Translations under genes and position numbers: made by a program
Assembly: GCA_964544115.1 (NCBI GenBank)
Contig: CAZJBP010000041.1
Location: forward strand, 1-23,183
DNA length: 23,183 nt
Reading direction: 5' to 3'
DNA from: CAZJBP01 sp964544115
GTDB lineage: Bacteria; Verrucomicrobiota; Kiritimatiellia; UBA8416; JADHWI01
Part shown: positions 1-7,956 of the stretch, one piece after another
Position numbering within the stretch: the stretch's first letter is position 1
How the letters are laid out: each line of letters opens with the position of its first letter
The notes under the pieces: model-generated
Databases searched by the model: none
Told to the model about the DNA's origin: nothing
Seen by the model: the letters and a program-made list of their open reading frames with translations, nothing else

Positions 1-238
1 CTTAATCGTAATCCATTATGCACGAGCGGATTAAGAGCAAGATTAAGAGTACGATATTAAGACGGCAAAGACGCCTAAGTAGGCGCGATCCGAATCGGAA
101 GATAATACAATTATGTATCAAGTCGGAGGAATCGATACGGGAGTGTTCGTGCTTTAGAGGATAACGCATCAAGCAGATATCGTCAGTATATTACACAATC
201 ATTTGTGCTGTAGGTACTTGCCAAAGTCATTCATCACA
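1..238. other. AT-rich intergenic leader with short repeats, no gene seen
   Basis: No convincing coding region is seen before the first gene. The stretch is visibly poorer in G+C than the rest of the window. It holds two copies of GATTAAGAG at 29-37 and 41-49 (12-bp period) and the inverted form CTTAATC at 1-7. Three short inverted repeats follow: CGCCTA-AG-TAGGCG at 72-85, TCCGA-A-TCGGA at 89-99 and ATACA-ATTA-TGTAT at 105-118. Because a sigma-54 promoter lies just downstream, this is where enhancer-binding activator sites would be expected, but I recognise no NtrC consensus site. Confidence 0.5.
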
Positions 239-254
239 TGGCACGCCAGTTGCG
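239..254 (+). promoter_or_regulatory. Sigma-54 (RpoN) promoter of amt-glnK
   Basis: The sequence TGGCACGCCAGTTGCG matches the sigma-54 consensus TGGCACG-N4-TTGC at every defined base. The invariant GG (240-241) and GC (252-253) are separated by exactly 10 bases. It lies about 60 bases upstream of the amt start, leaving room for a transcription start near 265 and a short leader. Sigma-54 control of amt-glnK through an NtrC-type activator under nitrogen limitation is well established in other bacteria; its operation here is inferred. Confidence 0.85.
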
Positions 255-315
255 AATCCTATTCCGCGTGTTCGCCGCATGGTGTGTGCGGACATGAAGC
301 AAAGGAAGGTGTGAG

Positions 316-1656
<1,341 letters not shown>

Positions 1657-1690
1657 GGAACACTCAAGACAACAGAAGGAGAGAAAGACC

Positions 1691-2032
1691 ATGAAATACA
1701 TCATCGCAGTCATACAGCCGGACCGTCTTGACGACGTGCTGGAGCAGCTCACGGAGAAGGAGATTCATCTCGTCACGGTCACCTCCGTGATGGGGCGGGG
1801 GCGCCAGAGGGGCATCGCCACGGTCTACCGGAGCCACAAGGAGGCGGGCAGCCTGCTGAAGAAGGTGAAGCTGGAGATCGCCGTGAACGACGCCTACGTG
1901 CTCCCGACGATCGAGGCGATCAAGACGGGGGCGCGCACGGGCGAGGTTGGCGACGGGAAGATCTTCGTCCTCGACCTGAAGGACTGTGTGCGCATCCGCA
2001 CCGGAGAGACGGGCGGAGTCGCGATCGGATAG
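1691..2032 (+). CDS. glnK: PII nitrogen regulatory protein, GlnK-like, lacking Tyr51
   Basis: 113-residue PII signal protein, which binds 2-oxoglutarate and ATP/ADP and would plug the Amt channel encoded just upstream. The conserved nucleotide-binding block TGxxGDGKIFV is present near residues 82-93, and the C-terminus RIRTGETGG is typical. Aligned without gaps to E. coli GlnB, the T-loop reads GRQRGIATVYRSHKEAG. Tyr46 is kept, but position 51, the uridylylated tyrosine, is Glu, and position 49, phosphorylated in cyanobacteria, is His. Regulation by GlnD uridylylation therefore looks impossible, leaving effector binding alone. The start has a good GGAG ribosome-binding site. Family assignment is near certain; the GlnK name rests on linkage to amt. 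Confidence 0.95.
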   Translation: MKYIIAVIQPDRLDDVLEQLTEKEIHLVTVTSVMGRGRQRGIATVYRSHKEAGSLLKKVKLEIAVNDAYVLPTIEAIKTGARTGEVGDGKIFVLDLKDCVRIRTGETGGVAIG

Positions 2033-2039
2033 AGAAGCG

Positions 2040-2077
2040 GCCCTCTTCGCGCGACCCGCCAGGCGCGCGAAGAGGGC
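2040..2077 (+). terminator. 14-bp perfect hairpin after glnK (attenuator or terminator)
   Basis: GCCCTCTTCGCGCG (2040-2053) pairs perfectly with CGCGCGAAGAGGGC (2064-2077) around a 10-base loop. It begins seven bases after the glnK stop. No run of T follows, so it is not a classical intrinsic terminator. It may be a partial terminator, or an mRNA-stabilising or processing hairpin that sets the ratio between amt-glnK and the downstream barrel gene. Confidence 0.55.
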
Positions 2078-2136
2078 GCGATGTGCAACAGAGGTAAGGT
2101 GTTTCCAGAAAGAGAAAGCAACTGAGGAGAAGGTCG

Positions 2137-2928
2137 ATGAAGTCGTATGCGAACATGAAGCGGGTCTTGGCAGGACTCGTTGTGGGTGGGGCGGGAGCTT
2201 TGGGGTTTGCGGCGGAAGACATCACGGTGGGGGCCACCGCCGACGTGAGCGCGCTATCGGCGTACGTCTGGCGTGGCCAGGTCCTGAACGACGAGGCGGT
2301 CATTCAGCCCGCGGCCACGATCACCAAGGGCGGCTTTGCCGTCAACACCTGGGGGAACTACAACCTGACGGACGAGGCCACGGGCGATAGCGGCGTGTTC
2401 TCGGAAGTGGACCTGACGGTATCCTACAGCCGGACCGTGGGCCCGGTCGGCCTGGGGGGCGGGGTGATCGAGTACCTCTTCCCGAACCAGACGCTGGTGA
2501 CGGCGGACGGCACGGGCGTGGGTTATCCCGGAACGAGGGAGGCCTACCTTAGCGCCAACCTTCCGGGGCTGCTCATCGTGCCCTCGCTGGCCGTGTACTA
2601 TGACTTCGATGAGGCCGACTCGTTCTACGGGCTGGCCTCCCTGGGCTACAGCACCAAGCTGGGCGAAACCGTGAACATGGGCCTGAGCGCCTCCCTCGGC
2701 TACGGGGCGAGCGACTACAACGCATTCTACTTCGGCGTTGACGACAGCGCGTTGAATGATGCCAACTTCGGCACATCGCTGACATGGAGCCCCTGCAGTT
2801 GCCTGTCGCTGACTCCGGCGTACCAGTACACCATGCTGGTGGATTCAGACATCGAGGATGCCGCCGCGGGGCTGTACAAGGACAAGGACCAGCACCTTGT
2901 AAGCGTAAAGGCGACGTATACGTTCTAG
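2137..2928 (+). CDS. Outer-membrane beta-barrel protein linked to amt-glnK
   Basis: 263-residue protein with a signal peptide ending near AAEDITVG (about residues 1-25). The mature part is rich in alternating hydrophobic and polar beta strands, with many Gly, Tyr and Ser residues, and ends in the strand VSVKATYTF. The C-terminal phenylalanine is typical of proteins inserted by the BAM machinery. The opening motif SAYVWRGQVLNDEAVIQP, with its Trp-Arg-Gly, resembles the uncharacterised TIGR02001-like barrel family, members of which occur beside amt-glnK. The start follows GAGGAGAAGG at a suitable distance. Context suggests a porin or channel for ammonium or another small nitrogen source; the substrate is inference. 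It could also be transcribed separately. Confidence 0.75.
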   Translation: MKSYANMKRVLAGLVVGGAGALGFAAEDITVGATADVSALSAYVWRGQVLNDEAVIQPAATITKGGFAVNTWGNYNLTDEATGDSGVFSEVDLTVSYSRTVGPVGLGGGVIEYLFPNQTLVTADGTGVGYPGTREAYLSANLPGLLIVPSLAVYYDFDEADSFYGLASLGYSTKLGETVNMGLSASLGYGASDYNAFYFGVDDSALNDANFGTSLTWSPCSCLSLTPAYQYTMLVDSDIEDAAAGLYKDKDQHLVSVKATYTF

Positions 2929-2942
2929 TCGCGTATCACTTG

Positions 2943-2979
2943 CCGCCGGGAGCGCCGTCCACAACGACGCTCCCGGCGG
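2943..2979 (+). terminator. Terminator-like hairpin after the barrel gene
   Basis: CCGCCGGGAGCG (2943-2954) pairs over 12 bp with CGCTCCCGGCGG (2968-2979) around a 13-base loop, 14 bases after the stop codon. It is followed by the pyrimidine-rich TCTGCCTCTG rather than a clean T run. The position and stability suggest it closes the nitrogen operon. Confidence 0.6.
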
Positions 2980-3022
2980 TCTGCCTCTGAAACTATGGTG
3001 AGGGGCAGGAGGGGGGGGCGAC

Positions 3023-3733
3023 GTGAGGATCCATGTACTACAGCACGTCCCGTTCGAGGATGAAGGCAGCATCCGTCGGTGGGCCCGCCTGCGGGGCCAC
3101 ACCCTCACCCGGACCCACGTGTTCGCCTCCCAGGCGTTCCCGTCCCAGCGAGACTTCGACGCGCTGGTTGTGACCGGCGGCCCGATGAATGTCTACGAGT
3201 ACGACCGCTTCGGCTGGCTGCTGCGCGAGAAGACCTTCATCCTCGATACCCTGGAAGACAAGAGCAGGCATCCCGTGCTCGGCCTCTGCCTCGGCGCCCA
3301 GTTGATCGCCGACGTGCTGGGCGCACGGGTCACCCGCAATCCCCACCGCGAAATCGGCTGGTTTCCCGTTTCCCTCCAGCCCTCCGCGCGCCGCACAGAG
3401 CTGTTCCGGCATTTCCCGCTGGAGTTCACTCCGTTCCACTGGCACGGCGACACGTTCAGCCTTCCGCCGGGCGCCGCCCATCTGGCCAGCAGCGAAGCCT
3501 GCGTCAACCAGGCGTTCATGGTGCAGGACCGGATCCTCGGCCTTCAGTTTCACCTGGAGTACACCCGGCGCAACCTGCAGGCGATGATACGCAACGCCGG
3601 CCATGAGCTGGTCGACGACACGTTCGTGCAAAAGGAAGCAGAACTCCTGAACTCGGCCGCGCGGATCCGGGCCGTCCAAGGCCTTCTCTTTGGGCTGCTC
3701 GATGCCTGGGTGGCGACTCAAGACGGACCGTAA
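3023..3733 (+). CDS. Class I glutamine amidotransferase-like protein (GMP synthase-like)
   Basis: 236-residue soluble protein of the class I glutamine amidotransferase superfamily. The nucleophile elbow LGLCLGAQLIADVLG lies near residues 91-105, and the catalytic His is in ILGLQFHLEYT near residue 177, followed by Glu two residues on. The TGGPMNVYE segment supplies the oxyanion region. These free-standing proteins resemble the N-terminal domain of GMP synthase but lack its synthetase half; related enzymes include gamma-glutamyl hydrolases and pathway-specific amidotransferases. The GTG start is preceded by AGGAGG and a run of eight G. The gene stands alone after a terminator-like hairpin. Proximity to the ammonium operon fits a nitrogen-related role but does not identify the substrate. 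Confidence 0.85.
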   Translation: MRIHVLQHVPFEDEGSIRRWARLRGHTLTRTHVFASQAFPSQRDFDALVVTGGPMNVYEYDRFGWLLREKTFILDTLEDKSRHPVLGLCLGAQLIADVLGARVTRNPHREIGWFPVSLQPSARRTELFRHFPLEFTPFHWHGDTFSLPPGAAHLASSEACVNQAFMVQDRILGLQFHLEYTRRNLQAMIRNAGHELVDDTFVQKEAELLNSAARIRAVQGLLFGLLDAWVATQDGP

Positions 3734-3763
3734 GCAGCGTCCTGAGTTCCCGATGGGCCGTGC

Positions 3764-4147
3764 CTACTTGACCGTGGCTCCACACCCGCCGCAGAACTTC
3801 GCCCCTGGCTTGACCTGCGCGCCGCAGGAGGTGCAGAACTTCGCCTTGGCCGCGCCGCCGGCGGCTCCGAGGGCTTCTGCACCTCGGGGGCTGCGGGGGG
3901 CGCGGCTGGCGCGGGAGCCGGTGCCACCACCGGGGCGGGTGCTGGCGCCGGCCAGATGGTAGCGATTGATGGCCACAGCGCAGATGCCCGCGCACGTCAT
4001 GCTCCCGTAGGACGATGAGCTCTGCCTGTAGGCCCAGCCGCCGTCTTCGCACTGTCGGCGCCGCGCCATCTGGAGGTTTCGCTGCCACACCTCCGGCTCG
4101 AACTTCACGCCATTGCGCGCGGCGGCGTACATGCCCAGCAGGCCCAA
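3764..4147 (-). pseudogene. 5'-truncated remnant: cyclase-like repeat plus C-terminal zinc ribbon
   Basis: The first ~70 residues (GLYAAARNGVKF..., then RRQCEDGGWAYR, SMTCAGICAVAINRY) resemble the alpha-barrel repeats of prenyltransferase/squalene-cyclase-like proteins with their DGGWxY signature. The end carries a zinc ribbon, CTSCGAQ and CGGCGATVK (CxxC-x10-CxxC). A full member would have several hundred residues before this point, but an in-frame TAA directly precedes the first possible codon, a TTG at 4147, and no ribosome-binding site is visible. The intact gene appears to have lost its 5' part. The linker in this frame is Arg/Ser-rich, while another frame gives a more typical Ala/Pro linker (APAPAPAAPPAAPE), hinting at compensating frameshifts. 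A short expressed protein cannot be excluded. Confidence 0.55.
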
Positions 4148-4283
4148 TTAACGGAACCCACTGCAACAAACCCAAGCTGGCATGTCAAGCGACACGCGGG
4201 TCGGTGGATCGGACGCGGGCGATGGTCTGCGCTTCGTTTTCTCCTGCCGAATACACTAGACTGGCGCGGTAGGGAGGCGTGTC

Positions 4284-5399
4284 ATAAGGTCGAACGTCAT
4301 TACTATCCACACTGCGGGACAGGCGCTGGACGAGTTTCTCGGCTTGCCGGCAGCTGTTTACAGGCACGACCCTTTCTCCTGCCCGACGCCGGTGGACAAA
4401 GTGCGGGCCGAGGTCCTCCGCCCCGAGTTCTCGGATTGCCAGGAGGCCGTGCTGGTCAGGCGCGGGTCTACTCCTGTGGCCAGGGCCGTGGCGAGGCTCT
4501 CCCCCCTGCACCGGACCCCTGTCGGCGCCCCCTACGGGATGATCGGTTTCTTCGAAGCGATGAATGATCGGGAGGCCGTGAGCGCACTCTTCGACCGCGC
4601 GGTCTCGTGGCTTCGCGAGCGGGGCGCGGGTCCGGTGATCGGCCCGATGAACGGCGACACGTGGCACAACTATCGCCTGAACATAGGCCCGCACGATCAG
4701 CCGCCGTTCCTGATGGAGCCGTACCAGCCCCTCTACTATCAAGCCCTATGGGAGCGCTACGGCTTCAGGCCGCTGGAGGGCTACTCTTCGACGTTTGTCA
4801 CCCGTCTCGATGCCGCGATCGAGAACACCGAAGCGATCGCCCGCCGGTGTGAGAAGCATGGCTATGTATTGGAACGCATTGCCCTGAACCGTTTCGAGCG
4901 AGAACTGGGGCGCCTCTACGAACTTTCGTGCGCGGTGTTCGAGGGCAATTTCCTGTATTCGCCTATCCCAAGGGACGAGTTCATTGGGCTGTATGCCGAT
5001 TCGCGAAGGCTTCTGGATCCGGATCTGATCTGGTTTGCCCGTTCGCCAGCCGGTCAGGACGTCGGGTTTGTCTTTGCCTTTGCCGACTGCTTCCGCGCGG
5101 TTCGGGCGATGGCGGGCCGCCGCACCGCACTCGCGCGGCTCACGTTTCTGCTGCTGAAAGGGCGAACGGATGCCGTGAACATCAAAACGATGGGCGTGAG
5201 GCCCGAAGTCCGCGGTTCCGGCGTGGCGCTGCTGCTGATGAACCGCATTTACCGCACAGCCCGCGAAAAAGGATTTCGCCGCGCAAATCTGTGCCTGATG
5301 CGGGACGGGAACCCATCGGCCCGCATGGACGGAAAACAAGGGCACCTTTTGCGCCGGTACGCCCTCTATCAACTCGATGAGCAGACGGAGGATGCGTGA
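4284..5399 (+). CDS. GNAT-family acetyltransferase-like protein (probable ATA start)
   Basis: Roughly 371-residue protein of the YghO-like type: an N-terminal region with GPMNGDTWHNYRLNIG and the MEPYQPLYYQ segment, then a C-terminal GNAT fold with the acetyl-CoA loop VRPEVRGSGVALLLMNR near residues 308-324. The usual family opening (V-x-I-x-T...L-x-E-F-x-x-LP-x-x-VYRHDP) is encoded upstream of the first conventional start codon, a TTG at 4344. The frame is open from 4260, and the only codon placed after a good ribosome-binding site (AGGGAGG, 4271-4277) is ATA at 4284. A rare start or an ATG-to-ATA change is likely. A TACACT hexamer at 4252-4257 could be a -10 element. It overlaps the next gene by four bases (GTGA). 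The acceptor is unknown; context suggests an N-acyl or lipid-related step. Confidence 0.8.
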   Translation: MRSNVITIHTAGQALDEFLGLPAAVYRHDPFSCPTPVDKVRAEVLRPEFSDCQEAVLVRRGSTPVARAVARLSPLHRTPVGAPYGMIGFFEAMNDREAVSALFDRAVSWLRERGAGPVIGPMNGDTWHNYRLNIGPHDQPPFLMEPYQPLYYQALWERYGFRPLEGYSSTFVTRLDAAIENTEAIARRCEKHGYVLERIALNRFERELGRLYELSCAVFEGNFLYSPIPRDEFIGLYADSRRLLDPDLIWFARSPAGQDVGFVFAFADCFRAVRAMAGRRTALARLTFLLLKGRTDAVNIKTMGVRPEVRGSGVALLLMNRIYRTAREKGFRRANLCLMRDGNPSARMDGKQGHLLRRYALYQLDEQTEDA

Positions 5400-7006
5400 G
5401 CGACGGCGCCAACGTGGTGGAGTTGCTGAAGTTGGCCGCCCGGCGATTTCCGAAGCGTCGTGCCCTCGTCATGCCGGGGGGCGCATCCGTGACGTACGAG
5501 GCGCTCTGGGACCGCGTGGATCGCGCCTCGGCTGGGTTCAAACGCCTGGGCCTGCAACCAGGTGCCCGCGTGATCTGCATGGTGTCCATGTCGGTCGATC
5601 TCTACGTGGTGCTGCTGGGACTGCTCAAGGCCGGCGGCGTGGCGGTCTTCGTGGATCCCTGGGTCAGCATGCGGCAGATCGCGGCGTTTGCCGCCTTTGC
5701 CGAGCCTTGGGGGTTTGTGGGTGTCCCGAAGAGCCACCTGCTGCGCCTGCTCCATCCCCGCCTGCGCCGCCTGGGCGCGTCGGTCACCACGGGGAGCCGC
5801 CTGGGCCGGTTGCCTGCGGCGACGACGCTTGACGAGCTGTTGGCGCAGCCGGGCGATGGCGCGGTCGTCGACCGGTCGTCGGACGATCCGGCGTTGATCA
5901 CGTTCACATCGGGGTCGAGTGGGATTCCGAAAGGCGTGAACCGCACGCATGGATTCCTGACGGCCCAGCATGGGGCCTTGCGTGCGGAGTTTCCGTACCG
6001 CGACGAGGACGTGGACATGCCCATGTTTCCCGTGTTCGCCCTCAACAACCTTGCCCTCGGCATGACGTCCGTCATCCCCGACATGGACTTCCGGTGCGTG
6101 GCGGCCGTGAACCCCGGGCGTATCCTGGCGCAGATGGCCGGGCAGGGCGTGACCACCTGCACGGCGTCTCCGCCGTTCTTCCGGCGCCTGATGGATGGCC
6201 TTCGGGCGACGCGTGGACCCCGTCCGGCGCTGCGCAGGATCCTGACCGGCGGCGCACCCGTATCGGACGAGGACCTCGCAACATGGCGCCACACGCTGCC
6301 GGGTGCCGAGATCCTTGTGGTCTACGGCTCGACGGAAGCGGAGCCCGTTGCCCACATCGAAGCCGATGCCCGCCTGCAGGCAAGGGGGGCTCGGACGGAG
6401 GTCGCGCCGGGCTACTGCCTGGGCGTTCCGTCGCCGCGTGTCGCCGTGCGGATCGTCCGTATCGCCACCGGAGCCCTAAGCCTTGGCGAGGGGGGGTGGA
6501 GCGCTATCGAAGTGCGCCCGGGTGAGGTCGGGGAACTCGTGGTGACGGGCGCACACGTCTGCAAGGACTACTTCGGCAATCCCGCGGCGGTGCGGGATCT
6601 GAAGATCCGGGATCGGGACGGCGTCGTCTGGCATCGGATGGGCGACACGGTCTACGGCGACGATGCGGGTCGTCTGTGGCTGGTTGGCCGGGTCCATTCG
6701 ACGATCTGGCGGGACGGGTGTGCGGTTCATCCGCAGCTGGTTGAGCAGGCAGCGCGACAGGCGGGTTATCCCGGCGCGGCCGCCGTCGGGATGCCGGATC
6801 GCCGACTGGGTCAGCGTGTCGTGCTGGTCATCCGCGCCGACGGCGAAGTCGCGGGCGGCGCCCTATCTCGGTTAGCCGCGGCGGGCTGCCACGTGGATGA
6901 GGTGCTGGCCACGACACGCGCCTTGCCGATGGATCCCCGTCACAATGCCAAGGTAGACTATACTCGCCTGCAGGCCATGATCCGGAAAGGGAAACTCGCA
7001 TTATGA
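5396..7006 (+). CDS. AMP-dependent ligase, OleC-like (acyl-CoA/beta-lactone synthetase family)
   Basis: 536-residue adenylate-forming enzyme. The P-loop-like motif ITFTSGSSGIPKGVNRTH is near residues 165-182, the A5-type motif VYGSTEAEPVAH near 310-321, the GDTVYGDDAGRLWLVGR segment near 417-433, and the C-terminal catalytic lysine lies in HNAKVDYTRL near 516. The block FPVFALNNLALGMTSVIPDMD is characteristic of OleC-like enzymes, which convert beta-hydroxy acids to beta-lactones in olefin biosynthesis. OleA, OleB and OleD are not in the window, so the substrate may be a different fatty or polyketide acid. It starts with GTG overlapping the GNAT stop (GTGA) and ends in an ATGA overlap with the UbiA-like gene, so translation is probably coupled through the operon. 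Confidence 0.85.
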   Translation: MSDGANVVELLKLAARRFPKRRALVMPGGASVTYEALWDRVDRASAGFKRLGLQPGARVICMVSMSVDLYVVLLGLLKAGGVAVFVDPWVSMRQIAAFAAFAEPWGFVGVPKSHLLRLLHPRLRRLGASVTTGSRLGRLPAATTLDELLAQPGDGAVVDRSSDDPALITFTSGSSGIPKGVNRTHGFLTAQHGALRAEFPYRDEDVDMPMFPVFALNNLALGMTSVIPDMDFRCVAAVNPGRILAQMAGQGVTTCTASPPFFRRLMDGLRATRGPRPALRRILTGGAPVSDEDLATWRHTLPGAEILVVYGSTEAEPVAHIEADARLQARGARTEVAPGYCLGVPSPRVAVRIVRIATGALSLGEGGWSAIEVRPGEVGELVVTGAHVCKDYFGNPAAVRDLKIRDRDGVVWHRMGDTVYGDDAGRLWLVGRVHSTIWRDGCAVHPQLVEQAARQAGYPGAAAVGMPDRRLGQRVVLVIRADGEVAGGALSRLAAAGCHVDEVLATTRALPMDPRHNAKVDYTRLQAMIRKGKLAL

Positions 7007-7956
7007 ACGCCGCGGCCCTGACGCTGACCGATCCGTTCGCGCGCCGACTGTGGGCGTATCTGCTGGAGCGGTTCCACCCGATCTCCAACATGCTCTTGAT
7101 TGTCAGCTACTATTCGTCCAACCAGTTTCTGGCACAGCTCTTGACGCACCCCGGACAGCCCGTGTCCTACTCGATCCGGTCGCTGGCCGGCGCGGTGACC
7201 GTGCTCTGCATGTTCTTCCATCTCCGCGTGTTCGACGAGCACAAGGATTTCGAAGACGATGGTCGCCACTTCCCGGATCGCGTGCTCCAGCGGGGGCTCA
7301 TCACTCTGCGCGACCTGAAGTTCCTGGGTGCTGCTGCGCTCTCGGTGGAGGTGATCCTCGGCGCGCTGCTTGGCCCCGCGGCGCTGACGGCGGTGCTGAT
7401 CGCCATCGGCTTCTCTGTCCTCATGCTCAAGGAGTTCTTCTGCGGCAGCTGGCTTAAGCGGCACTTCCTGCTCTATGCGACGTCGCACATGCTGATCATG
7501 CCGCTCTTTGCCCTCGTCGTGTTCAGTGCGACGACCGGCCGCTATCCGTGGCAGGCGCCCTTCTGGTTCTTCTTCTACGCCTTCGTCGGGTTCTTTGTGA
7601 CCTTCAACTGGGAAGTGTCCCGCAAGATCCGCGCGCCGGAAGACGAGATCCCGGGCGTGGACAGCTACACGCGGATATTCGGCACCTATGGTGCGGCCTA
7701 TGCCGTGCTGCTGATCCGCCTGGTGGACACGGCCATGGTCGCGCTCGTCGGTTCTGTTCTGGGGGCGGCCTCCTGGTTCTTTGCCGCGCTGATTGCGCTC
7801 TTTGCCGTGTGCCTTGTGGGGTTCTTTGACTACCGGTTCCGGACCAACAGCCGGACGGCGAAGCGCATGGAGGTGTACGCCGGCATGTACATCGTGGCCT
7901 TCGACCTCATTCTCGCCGTGGAAATCCTCCGAATCCAGGGAGCGCGATGGCTCTAA
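7003..7956 (+). CDS. UbiA-family prenyltransferase-like membrane protein
   Basis: 317-residue polytopic protein with about eight hydrophobic segments. The first Asp-rich motif is RVFDEHKDFEDDGRHFP (near residues 75-91), followed by DRVLQRGLITLRDL, which matches the family pattern P-x-R-x(2)-x-x-G-x-I. The second metal-binding region is EVSRKIRAPEDEIPGVDSYTRIFG (near 205-228), resembling the second UbiA motif. Such enzymes transfer prenyl groups from polyprenyl diphosphates to aromatic, glyceryl or other acceptors in the membrane. It is flanked by an AMP-ligase and a phosphotransferase and sits in the same cluster as HMG-CoA reductase, which supports an isoprenoid role. The acceptor is not identifiable from sequence. 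The start overlaps the preceding stop (ATGA). Confidence 0.82.
   Translation: MNAAALTLTDPFARRLWAYLLERFHPISNMLLIVSYYSSNQFLAQLLTHPGQPVSYSIRSLAGAVTVLCMFFHLRVFDEHKDFEDDGRHFPDRVLQRGLITLRDLKFLGAAALSVEVILGALLGPAALTAVLIAIGFSVLMLKEFFCGSWLKRHFLLYATSHMLIMPLFALVVFSATTGRYPWQAPFWFFFYAFVGFFVTFNWEVSRKIRAPEDEIPGVDSYTRIFGTYGAAYAVLLIRLVDTAMVALVGSVLGAASWFFAALIALFAVCLVGFFDYRFRTNSRTAKRMEVYAGMYIVAFDLILAVEILRIQGARWL

Noticed and set aside
5396..7006. A complete olefin (OleABCD) pathway
   Set aside because: Only an OleC-like ligase is found; no thiolase-like OleA, alpha/beta-hydrolase OleB or dehydrogenase OleD is encoded in the window.
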